Positions 1-5,157 are shown, counted from the stretch's first letter. The stretch is 7,290 nt of DNA from Gemmatimonadota bacterium (GCA_019348475.1 JAHWJJ010000229.1:1-7290); one strand, 5' to 3'. Numbers and translations are program-made. The notes: generated by a model not told the origin, from the letters alone.

Positions 1-200
1 CCGGCCCAGTCCCCACACCCCCACCAAGGGGCAGTGGGGGGGGTGGGCGCGGGAGGAGGGCTGTGGGGGGGGCGGGGGGCCCGCGGGGCCCCGCCGGGGG
101 GCCCCCGCCCCCCGGGGCCTGGCCGGGGGGCGGGGCAGCAGTCCACCCCCCTTGGGGCCTGCGTGAGCGAGCCGAGACGGGGCTTGTGGCAGTTTCAGCA
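1..200. other. G-rich low-complexity edge, no gene
   Basis: This stretch is dominated by long G and C runs on the plus strand: two runs of eight G (36-43 and 65-72) and runs of six G at 74-79, 96-101 and 125-130. Many closely spaced runs of at least three G satisfy the usual G-quadruplex pattern. A perfect 13-bp inverted repeat (103-115 with 123-135, 7-nt loop) made only of G and C lies inside it. Any frame open through here encodes only Gly/Pro/Arg/Ala-rich translation, so I see no gene. Because it is the window edge and unlike anything further in, sequencing or assembly trouble is possible. Confidence 0.6.
103..135. repeat. 13-bp all-GC inverted repeat
   Basis: Positions 103-115 pair perfectly with 123-135 around a 7-nt loop, and all stem pairs are G-C. 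It lies about 200 bases beyond the stop of the minus-strand EAL gene, so it could end that transcript. No T-run follows on either strand, and the surrounding low-complexity sequence makes chance pairing likely. The structure is visible in the sequence; any function is inference. Confidence 0.35.
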
Positions 201-216
201 GCGGGCTTTAGCCCGC
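201..216. repeat. REP-like palindrome GCGGGC-TTTA-GCCCGC
   Basis: A perfect 6-bp stem with a 4-nt TTTA loop lies outside any gene, about 120 bases past the end of the minus-strand operon. Short palindromes of this GCGGGC/GCCCGC form often occur as dispersed intergenic repeats in GC-rich genomes. Only one copy is in this window, so dispersal cannot be shown here. Confidence 0.4.
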
Positions 217-267
217 GGCGCCCGCGGCGGAAACCCGCGTCGCCGGCGGCGGGGGCGCGCGGCGGCG

Positions 268-324
268 TTCCCGCGGCGGCCTTTCCCGGGGCGCGTTGCC
301 CGCGGCGGGATTCCCGCGCCGGCA
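268..324. repeat. Degenerate 14-15 bp direct repeats, four units
   Basis: Four consecutive units begin with TTCCC, TTTCCC, TTGCCC and TTCCC at 268, 282, 296 and 311, with lengths 14, 14, 15 and 14. Each continues into a GCGGCGG- or GGGGCG-like GC tract. Only the periodic start and the GC tail are conserved. The array ends 12 bases before the stop codon of the minus-strand EAL gene, so it lies immediately downstream of that operon. Confidence 0.45.
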
Positions 325-336
325 TGCGCGGGTGAC

Positions 337-2046
337 CTATTTCGCCGCCCCCGCCCCCGCCCCCGCCTCCGGGCTCCCCGCGGAGATCGCCTTGAGCGCG
401 GCGCTGGTCTGCGCGGCCTGGGCGGCCATGTTGTGGAAGAGGAAGCCCTGCGTAAAGTGCACCCCAAGGCGCTTGACCGTCTCCCACTCCTCCTCGCGCT
501 CCACCCCCTCCGCGATCACCTTGATGTCGTGGTCGTTGGCGAACTGCACCATCGTCTCCACCAGGTTCTGCTTCATGAAGTTGGCGTCGATGCCGCTGAT
601 GAGCGAGATGTCGAGCTTGATGAAGTCCGGCTCCAGGTTGGCGATGCTCCCCAGCCCCGCGTACCCGCTCCCCGCGTCGTCCACCGCGAAGCGAAAGCCG
701 CGGTCGCGGAACTCCTTGAGGTATCCCTGGAAGGTGGGATAGTCGGTGATGGCCGTGCGCTCCGTGATCTCCAGCACAATGCGCCCGGGCTCGTCCACCC
801 CCAGGTCGTCCAGGTCCAGGTACCGAAAGGTGGGGTCGCGAAAGTCGTGCGGGTCGATGTTGATGAACAGCAGGTGCTCGGGATCCAGCTGCTCCTGCAT
901 CCCCTCGATCGCCTTGCGCCGGCACAGGCGCGACAGCTCCCAGATCAGGTTGGCCTCTTCCGCCACGCCGAACATCACCTCGGGCGAGCGCAGCGCCCGG
1001 TGCACCCCGCGCGCCAGCGCCTCGTAGCCGAACACCTGGCGCGTTTCCGTCACCACGATCGGGTGGTAGACGATGTAGACGGCGCCCTCGCGCAGCGTTT
1101 CCTTAAGGTCGGCCACCTTGCGCGCCCGCTCCCGGCTTTCCACGCTGCGCGCCGCCTGGGCCGCCTCGCGGATGCCGCGGTAGATGATGCGCTCGGTGCG
1201 GATCTTGGGGTTGCGGAAGAGCGTGACCGAGCCCACGTAGATCTCGAACAGCCCCGCGATGTCTTCGCCGTGCTCCGTCTCCAGCCGCGCGCGCACGTCG
1301 GCCTCCAGCACGGTGGCCATCTCGTTGATGCGCTGCTCCGTATCCTGCGGCTCCAGGTCCGCGAAGAAGATGAAGTCGTCGTCGCCCGTGTGCGACACCA
1401 TCATCGCGCTCTCGCCGTCGTAGCGGGAGTAGAAGTCGCGCACGGCGTTGGCGGTGGTCTGCAGCACCGCGTCCAGCTTTTCCCAGCCGTAGATCTCTTC
1501 CAGCTTGCTGTAGCGCACGAACTCGATGTACAGCAGCGTCAGCTGCCCCCGCTCGTCCAGCATGTCGCGCCCCCGCTCGATCATCATCGGCAGGGTCGGA
1601 AAGCCGGTAAAGCGGTCGTACAGCAGCTCTTCGTAGCGCAGGTGGTCGGCGGCCTCCTGGGCGGCGCGGGGGGGGATGGTGCGGGCCAGGCGCTCGCAGG
1701 CGCCCTCCACGCGCGCCGCGATCTCCATCTCGCTCGCCGCGGCCAGCACCCACTCCTCGGCGCCCTCGCGAACGGCCTGCCGCGCCTGGTCCTGGTCGCG
1801 GCACACCACCACCAGGGCGATGCCGCGCGTTCCCGCCTCGTCGCGGGTGCGGTCCAGCAGGCCGCGGCGCATCTCCAGCAGCGCCACGTCGGGATGGGTG
1901 CGCAGCAGGGAGAAGAACTGGTCGTCGTTCGCGGCGCTCCCCCCGCCGGCGGGCTGCACCAGGGTGAGCTCGGCGCCGGTGCGCGCGGCGGCGGCCTCCA
2001 GCCGGTCGCGGAACCCCTCGTCCGCGGCGTATCCGACGATCCTCAC
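337..2046 (-). CDS. Pseudo-receiver / degenerate GGDEF / EAL c-di-GMP phosphodiesterase
   Basis: A 569-residue cytoplasmic protein predicted to hydrolyse cyclic di-GMP. Residues 1-120 look like a receiver fold, but the acidic pair is lost, the phospho-acceptor is Glu58 and the switch Thr and Lys are absent. Residues 141-310 resemble a GGDEF domain that has decayed: the signature reads GDDDF (221-225), and Glu175 and Glu183-Glu184 replace expected metal and nucleotide ligands. Residues 311-548 form an EAL domain with the expected catalytic set: Glu342 in EALAR, Asn396, Glu426, Asp456-Asp457, Lys477, Glu513 in AEGVE and Gln533 in QGFLF. Phosphodiesterase activity is therefore likely and cyclase activity unlikely. 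The Ala/Gly tail comes from a hexamer repeat. I chose the GTG at 2046 because it overlaps the stop of the receiver gene as GTGA, implying translational coupling; upstream ATG codons in this frame would run deep into that gene. No membrane segments or signal peptide are visible. Confidence 0.93.
   Translation of the reverse strand: MRIVGYAADEGFRDRLEAAAARTGAELTLVQPAGGGSAANDDQFFSLLRTHPDVALLEMRRGLLDRTRDEAGTRGIALVVVCRDQDQARQAVREGAEEWVLAAASEMEIAARVEGACERLARTIPPRAAQEAADHLRYEELLYDRFTGFPTLPMMIERGRDMLDERGQLTLLYIEFVRYSKLEEIYGWEKLDAVLQTTANAVRDFYSRYDGESAMMVSHTGDDDFIFFADLEPQDTEQRINEMATVLEADVRARLETEHGEDIAGLFEIYVGSVTLFRNPKIRTERIIYRGIREAAQAARSVESRERARKVADLKETLREGAVYIVYHPIVVTETRQVFGYEALARGVHRALRSPEVMFGVAEEANLIWELSRLCRRKAIEGMQEQLDPEHLLFINIDPHDFRDPTFRYLDLDDLGVDEPGRIVLEITERTAITDYPTFQGYLKEFRDRGFRFAVDDAGSGYAGLGSIANLEPDFIKLDISLISGIDANFMKQNLVETMVQFANDHDIKVIAEGVEREEEWETVKRLGVHFTQGFLFHNMAAQAAQTSAALKAISAGSPEAGAGAGAAK
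347..364. repeat. Three GCCCCC hexamers in the EAL gene tail
   Basis: Three perfect tandem GCCCCC units, flanked by partial GCC units on both sides, encode the alternating Gly-Ala tail near residues 562-568 of the EAL protein. Gain or loss of a unit would keep the frame and only lengthen or shorten the tail by two residues. Confidence 0.7.
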
Positions 2047-2441
2047 GCCTGGCTGCCCCGCGCGGCAAGGTTGCGGCTTACCTTTTCCATCAGCTCCTTG
2101 AAGTCCACGGGCTTCACGACGTAATCGTCCGCGCGGGAGCGCAGCCCCTCCATCTTGTCCTCGAAGCCGCCCTTGGCCGTCACCATCACCACCTTGGTGT
2201 CGCCCAGCTGCGGGTGCTGCTTGATCACGCGGCACACCTCCCAGCCGTCCATCCCGGGCATCATCACGTCCAGCAGCACCAGGTCCGGACGCACGTCCTC
2301 CATCCGCGCCAGGGCAGTGCGGCCGTCGCGGGCCTCGGCGACTACGAAGCCGCGCGACTCCAGGAACGCGCGCAGGATCTCGACGTTGTCGCTGTTGTCG
2401 TCCACCACCAGGATGGTGGTCTTGCCGTTCTCGCCGTCCAC
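2043..2441 (-). CDS. Single-domain response regulator (CheY/DivK-like receiver)
   Basis: A 132-residue protein that is only a receiver domain, without any output domain. The signature residues are all present: acidic pair Asp14-Asp15 after ILVV, phospho-acceptor Asp58 in LVLLDVMMPGMDG, Thr88 in VMVTAK, and Lys110-Pro111 in DYVVKP. It should accept phosphate from a histidine kinase, and no kinase is in this window. I chose the GTG at 2441 because an AAGGGGAG Shine-Dalgarno sequence sits five bases upstream and the receiver core begins about eight residues later. The frame stays open to an ATG at 2570, but the extra 43 residues look like no known domain. Its stop overlaps the start of the EAL gene by four bases, so the two are probably translated together, and this receiver is the likely control input for the phosphodiesterase. 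The partner assignment is inference from gene order. Confidence 0.94.
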   Translation of the reverse strand: MDGENGKTTILVVDDNSDNVEILRAFLESRGFVVAEARDGRTALARMEDVRPDLVLLDVMMPGMDGWEVCRVIKQHPQLGDTKVVMVTAKGGFEDKMEGLRSRADDYVVKPVDFKELMEKVSRNLAARGSQA

Positions 2442-2446
2442 GGCCG

Positions 2447-2456
2447 CTCCCCTTCC
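2447..2456 (-). promoter_or_regulatory. Shine-Dalgarno for the receiver gene
   Basis: On the minus strand the bases read GGAAGGGGAG, ending five bases before the GTG at 2441. It is the best ribosome binding site near any possible start in this frame, and it decides for the 132-residue form over the longer one beginning at 2570. Confidence 0.75.
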
Positions 2457-2580
2457 GTTCGTGCTCCCGTGCAACCCGCAGGACGGTGAGTGCGCGGCAA
2501 AAAACAGGCCGTGTTCGGGCAAATGGTTGGGGGACGTAAGGTTACGCGGCGTGTTCTCCGCTTTTTCCATTCCCCCGCCG

Positions 2581-2629
2581 CCCGGGCAATCGATTCTGGC
2601 CGTTCCGAAGGAGCGGCCCCGAACCCGGG
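2581..2629. repeat. Nested hairpin in the divergent intergenic region
   Basis: Positions 2598-2606 pair with 2610-2618 over nine bases, one of them a G-T wobble, around a GAA triloop. The same block is framed by CCCGGG at 2581-2586 and 2624-2629, which could form an outer stem. It lies about 140 bases upstream of the receiver gene start. No T-run follows it on either strand, so a standard intrinsic terminator is not supported. It may be a leader structure or a protein-binding site. Confidence 0.4.
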
Positions 2630-2663
2630 TGACGGCAGATCGCCGGGACTGAGGAGCTACTCG

Positions 2664-2734
2664 CCCGATCGGGTGGCCTCCGCACGTTTTGGTCGCAGCA
2701 TCCCGATGCCCTTTGCTGGATCGGGTATCATACC
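2664..2734. promoter_or_regulatory. Cluster of palindromes, possible operator region
   Basis: Three inverted repeats occur within 71 bases. They are the perfect palindrome CCCGATCGGG (2664-2673), the same half-sites split by 12 bases (CCCGAT 2702-2707, ATCGGG 2720-2725), and GGTAT-C-ATACC (2724-2734). On the minus strand the last one contains TGGTATGAT, which matches an extended -10 element, but no -35 lies at the right distance. The recurring half-site suggests binding of a dimeric regulator. No regulator gene is nearby, so the identity of the factor is unknown. Confidence 0.35.
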
Positions 2735-3200
2735 AGATCTCAACAAAGCCCTCGGACGAACTTCGACTGCTCGCCGAGTTCGTGTTTTCGGCACTGTCTC
2801 CGGACTCCGGTCAACAAGCCCGCTTATCGCCCTCTGTTGTCAAGCGTCCAGCCGGGGGCGGCCTTTTACAGATCGCAATCGGGTGGATGATGTGCCCCGG
2901 GCGCGCTCCCGCCGCACCACCTCGATCCCTGCCCATCCAAAAATGCGGATCCCGTCCCCTCGCCGGGAGCATCCTCTTTCCCAAGGGACGCCGGCATCCT
3001 GCCGTCCCCTCCGGTCCGCCTCCGGCCGTCGCACCCGCATCCATCCAGCGCTGCCCGCCTTCCGACGCGTTTGTATCGCCGCCGCTCAGGCAGGCGCGGA
3101 TCCCAGGGCGATCGGCCGCCATCCGGCATCGACGGCCGTCACCGGAACCGCGGTGGCTCGGTCCGCCCCTTGCTCCATCCCGAATGCGACACGGGCGCGC

Positions 3201-3209
3201 AAAAGGAGG
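3201..3209 (+). promoter_or_regulatory. Strong Shine-Dalgarno for the DUF72 gene
   Basis: The bases AAAAGGAGG end seven bases before the ATG at 3217. This is close to a perfect complement of the 16S rRNA 3' end at the best spacing, and it fixes the DUF72 start although the frame is open upstream to 2689. Confidence 0.9.
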
Positions 3210-3216
3210 CGGGGGG

Positions 3217-4110
3217 ATGATCCGGTACGGGCCGGCGGGGTTCCAGTACAAGGATTGGGAGGGGGTGGTGTATCCCGCGCCCAAACCCAGGAAGTTCGAT
3301 CCGCTCGCCTACCTGGCGGGCTACTTCGACACCATCGAGATCAACTCCACCTTCTACGGCCCGGCGACGCCCACGACGGTCGCGAGCTGGCTGCGGCGCA
3401 CGGAGCACAACCCGCACTTTCGCTTCGCAATGAAGCTGTACCAGCGGTTCACGCACCAGCGCAAGACGGCGTGGACGGCGGCGGAGGTGGACGAGGTGCG
3501 GGCGGGGTTCGATCCCATGCTGGAGAGCGGCAAGCTCGGCGCGGTGCTGCTGCAGTTCCCCTGGAGCTTTCAGCGTACCGAGCAGAACCGCGAATGGCTG
3601 GACGACGTGACGAAGACCTTCGGGCACTATCCCCTGGTGCTGGAGGTGCGCCACGCGACGTGGAACGAGCCGGAGTTCTTCGACGCGCTGGTGGAGCGGG
3701 GGATCGGGTTCGTGAACATCGACCAACCGCTGTTCAAGAACAGCATCAAGCCCAGCGCGCACGCCACCTCGCCCGTGGGCTACGTGCGCGTGCACGGCCG
3801 CAACTACAAGGACTGGTTCCGCGAAAAGGCCGGCCGCGACGAGCGCTACGACTACCTGTACTCCCCCGCGGAGCTGCAGCCCTGGGCCGAGCGCACGCAG
3901 GAGATCGCCGCCGAGCCGCCCACCGAGGACGTGTTCGTGGTCACCAACAACCACTTCCGCGGCAAGGCGGTGGCAAACGCGCTGATGCTGCAGTCGATGG
4001 TGGAGAACAAGAAGGTCCCCGGGCCCCCGCCCCTGTTCGACGAATACGGCGAGGCGCTGGTGGACTACGCGGAGCCGGCGAATCCGCCCCCGCAGAGCAC
4101 CGGGTCTTGA
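3217..4110 (+). CDS. DUF72 (YecE-like) TIM-barrel protein
   Basis: A 297-residue soluble protein of the DUF72/YecE family, whose structures are TIM barrels and whose biochemical role is not established. Family marks are visible in order: the N-terminal strand and aromatic stretch (residues 3-20, YGPAGFQYKDWEGVVYP), IEINSTFYGPATPTTVASW (40-58), FRFAMKLYQRFTH (68-80), LGAVLLQFPWSF (107-118), LEVRHATW (142-149), NIDQP (167-171), GYVRVHGRN (188-196) and the C-terminal VVTNNHFRGKAVANALML (241-258). The first motif reads GPAG where family members I know usually have GTSG, and the proline-rich end (about 268-292) goes beyond the barrel. The length is in the normal range. It stands alone: the receiver operon diverges upstream and the next gene downstream is convergent, so it is probably monocistronic. 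No signal peptide or membrane segment is seen. Confidence 0.93.
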   Translation: MIRYGPAGFQYKDWEGVVYPAPKPRKFDPLAYLAGYFDTIEINSTFYGPATPTTVASWLRRTEHNPHFRFAMKLYQRFTHQRKTAWTAAEVDEVRAGFDPMLESGKLGAVLLQFPWSFQRTEQNREWLDDVTKTFGHYPLVLEVRHATWNEPEFFDALVERGIGFVNIDQPLFKNSIKPSAHATSPVGYVRVHGRNYKDWFREKAGRDERYDYLYSPAELQPWAERTQEIAAEPPTEDVFVVTNNHFRGKAVANALMLQSMVENKKVPGPPPLFDEYGEALVDYAEPANPPPQSTGS

Positions 4111-4214
4111 AGCGGCGGCGATCCGGCGGTGCGTTCTAGCGTTGCCCGAGGGCCGTCATAGAAGCCGCAGTGCGCGCAGCATGGACGCTGATTCGCGCTC
4201 TGCGCCATCGTCGC

Positions 4215-4262
4215 TGCGGATGCAGCACGTCGGGCCGTGAGGGAGATCGTGCAGGGGGCAGC
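4215..4262 (+). repeat. Left copy of a 47-48 bp imperfect direct repeat
   Basis: It matches 4938-4984 at about 40 of 48 aligned positions with one single-base gap, counted by eye. It begins with an identical 14-mer, TGCGGATGCAGCAC, and shares AGATCGT and GGGCAGC blocks further on. In this copy the start also forms a GCTGC-GGAT-GCAGC hairpin (4213-4226). The two copies bracket the small membrane-protein gene. Confidence 0.7.
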
Positions 4263-4308
4263 GAAAGCGCGTGGATCTGGACCAACCAGCGACTGCAGCT
4301 CTTCACCT

Positions 4309-4365
4309 GGCGATCCGTAGCTCGGCGCGGCGCGCCAAGGGTAGAGTTCGAATCCGCGGTGTCGC
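4309..4365 (+). pseudogene. Possible tRNA vestige (D-arm and T-loop like)
   Basis: The bases CGTAGCTC (4316-4323) look like the start of a tRNA D-arm, GGTAGAG (4340-4346) like its end, and TTCGAATCC (4347-4355) like a T-loop. GCGA (4310-4313) and TCGC (4362-4365) could be acceptor remnants. There is no room for an anticodon arm and the T-stem does not pair, so this is not a working tRNA. It could be a decayed fragment, perhaps an old integration site, or a chance resemblance. Confidence 0.2.
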
Positions 4366-4378
4366 AGACCCGCTCCCT

Positions 4379-4747
4379 CTACCGTACGATCGCGAAGGTT
4401 GTGACGGAGGTGAGGATCACGACCAGCACCAGGTAAAGCACTCGTGGAACGCTTGAGACGGCCGTGCCCCGACGGAGTTCCGCGCCCAGCAGTGCGGCCG
4501 CTGGCACAACGCTCATCAGCATTCCCACGGAGATTGCTTCGGGGATGGTCGACGTGGCCCGGACCACCTGAAGGAACGTCAACGCCGCGGCCACGACTGC
4601 GGCCATCCCGAAGCTCTGCGCGATCTCGGAAGGATTACTCGGCGCGCGGCGTCCCGCCGGAGAGCGGATGAGGGCAGGCACTGATCGAAGAAAGAGGGCC
4701 ATGTACAGGACCGCGGCTCCGATCAGAATCGCCAGCAGGATCACCAT
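4379..4747 (-). CDS. Small four-helix membrane protein, unknown function
   Basis: A 122-residue protein I do not recognise. Four hydrophobic stretches fit membrane helices: residues 2-20, 46-63, 70-90 and 101-120. A basic, proline-containing loop lies between the first two (about 27-42, RSPAGRRAPSNPSE) and an Arg-Arg turn at 92-93. This pattern is far more ordered than the Arg/Pro/Ser-rich frames around it, which argues for a real gene. So does a promoter-like pair 60 to 88 bases upstream of the start on the same strand. The ATG at 4747 has only a weak GGCGG about seven bases before it, so the start is less certain than the gene. No partner gene is near on this strand. It lies between two copies of an imperfect direct repeat and may have arrived as a small unit. 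An inner-membrane location is inferred from the helices. Confidence 0.62.
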   Translation of the reverse strand: MVILLAILIGAAVLYMALFLRSVPALIRSPAGRRAPSNPSEIAQSFGMAAVVAAALTFLQVVRATSTIPEAISVGMLMSVVPAAALLGAELRRGTAVSSVPRVLYLVLVVILTSVTTFAIVR

Positions 4748-4769
4748 GTTTCAACCGCCAGGTGGCAGG

Positions 4770-4783
4770 GCTGCATCTGCAGC
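4770..4783 (-). repeat. Inverted copy of the repeat core in a leader
   Basis: On the minus strand this reads GCTGCAGATGCAGC, differing at one of 14 positions from GCTGCGGATGCAGC at 4213-4226. It can form the same 5-bp stem with a 4-nt loop. It falls in the predicted 5' untranslated region of the small membrane-protein gene. A chance match is possible for so short a palindrome. Confidence 0.4.
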
Positions 4784-4806
4784 AAGCGGGTACCGTGAGT
4801 CCTGAC

Positions 4807-4835
4807 AAGATAGAACGGGCGCTCGTGGTTGCCAA
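4807..4835 (-). promoter_or_regulatory. Sigma70-like promoter for the membrane-protein gene
   Basis: On the minus strand a -35 box TTGGCA (4835-4830, five of six consensus bases) is followed after exactly 17 bases by a -10 box TATCTT (4812-4807, four of six). Transcription would begin near 4800, giving a leader of about 53 bases before the ATG at 4747. It is the best promoter match I found in the window. Confidence 0.55.
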
Positions 4836-4937
4836 CCGTTTTCGAGCCGGAACGGGTGCGTGCACGAGTTCGCGCGGGCGTGCGGGAGACGGCGCGCAAT
4901 CTCCGGATCATGATGTGAGCACCAGGCCATGCATCGA

Positions 4938-4984
4938 TGCGGATGCAGCACCTCGGACGTGAAGCAGATCGTCCATCGGGCAGC
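4938..4984 (+). repeat. Right copy of the imperfect direct repeat
   Basis: Partner of 4215-4262 in the same orientation, starting 723 bases further on. It shares the leading TGCGGATGCAGCAC and the blocks TCGG, GTGA, AGATCGT and GGGCAGC, with one base missing. A perfect palindrome GCATCGATGC ends at its left edge (4931-4940) and is not present at the left copy. Confidence 0.7.
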
Positions 4985-5054
4985 CGCGACCCGCCGTCAA
5001 CGCGTTCCCCTTCACACCGTGCCGACGGTCTCGGCCGACGTGGCAGCCGCACCA

Positions 5055-5078
5055 GGGAGAACGGGTGCGCATTCTCCC
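5055..5078. repeat. Hairpin GGGAGAA/TTCTCCC upstream of the DUF3857 gene
   Basis: A perfect 7-bp inverted repeat (5055-5061 with 5072-5078) with a 10-nt loop lies about 50 bases upstream of the predicted DUF3857 promoter. No T-run follows it. It could be a regulator site upstream of that promoter; there is no evidence naming the regulator. Confidence 0.35.
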
Positions 5079-5128
5079 GCTCCGACATACGTTTTCCGCC
5101 CGCCGGTGGTGCGCGCGGGCGCCGGCGC

Positions 5129-5157
5129 TTGTCGTGGCGCGGGGCCGCGGATAGATT
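5129..5157 (+). promoter_or_regulatory. Sigma70-like promoter for the DUF3857 gene
   Basis: TTGTCG (5129-5134) and TAGATT (5152-5157) each match four of six consensus bases and are separated by exactly 17 bases. The -10 lies in the only A/T-rich patch in this GC-rich stretch. Transcription would start near 5164, giving a leader of about 64 bases. Confidence 0.5.

Larger units (their letters stand above)
2458..3200. other. Long divergent intergenic region, no gene seen
   Basis: About 740 bases separate the minus-strand receiver operon from the ribosome binding site of the plus-strand DUF72 gene. Open frames cross it on both strands, but their translations are Arg/Pro/Ser-rich with no recognisable domain. 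Composition changes within it: about 2690-2880 is less GC-rich, and 2940-3180 is C-rich on the plus strand. It contains a 9-bp hairpin (2598-2618), a cluster of palindromes (2664-2734) and a 7-bp inverted repeat (2756-2762 with 2777-2783). Promoters for both flanking genes must lie here, but I could not find a convincing -35/-10 pair for either. Confidence 0.6.
4111..4378. other. Intergenic stretch between convergent genes
   Basis: Between the convergent DUF72 and small membrane-protein genes I found no gene and no clear intrinsic terminator for either. The stretch holds the left copy of an imperfect direct repeat (4215-4262) and a tRNA-like vestige (4309-4365). Short open frames here have no recognisable translation. 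Confidence 0.55.

Noticed and set aside
268..324. CRISPR array
   Set aside because: The units are 14-15 bases, degenerate and directly adjacent with no unique spacers.
34..2124. Plus-strand 696-residue open frame across the EAL and receiver genes
   Set aside because: It is antisense to two clearly recognisable genes, begins in the G-rich edge, and its translation has no domain. GC-rich codon use keeps the opposite strand open.
2442..2570. Longer form of the receiver starting at the ATG at 2570
   Set aside because: The additional 43 residues resemble no domain, and the GTG at 2441 has a clear ribosome binding site at the right distance.
2689..3216. N-terminal extension of DUF72 upstream of the ATG at 3217
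   Set aside because: The canonical DUF72 N-terminus starts at 3217 directly behind AAAAGGAGG; the upstream translation is Pro/Arg-rich and unlike the family.
2490..4139. Plus-strand 549-residue open frame starting inside the divergent gap
   Set aside because: In its second half it is out of frame with the DUF72 gene, and the first half is Arg/Pro/Ser-rich with no similarity I recognise.
4309..4365. Functional tRNA gene
   Set aside because: There is no anticodon arm, the T-stem does not pair, and the distance from D-arm to T-loop is too short. It is kept only as a possible vestige.
4213..4984. Integron gene cassette with attC sites
   Set aside because: The repeats do not contain the GTTRRRY and RYYYAAC core sites that define attC, and no integrase gene is present.
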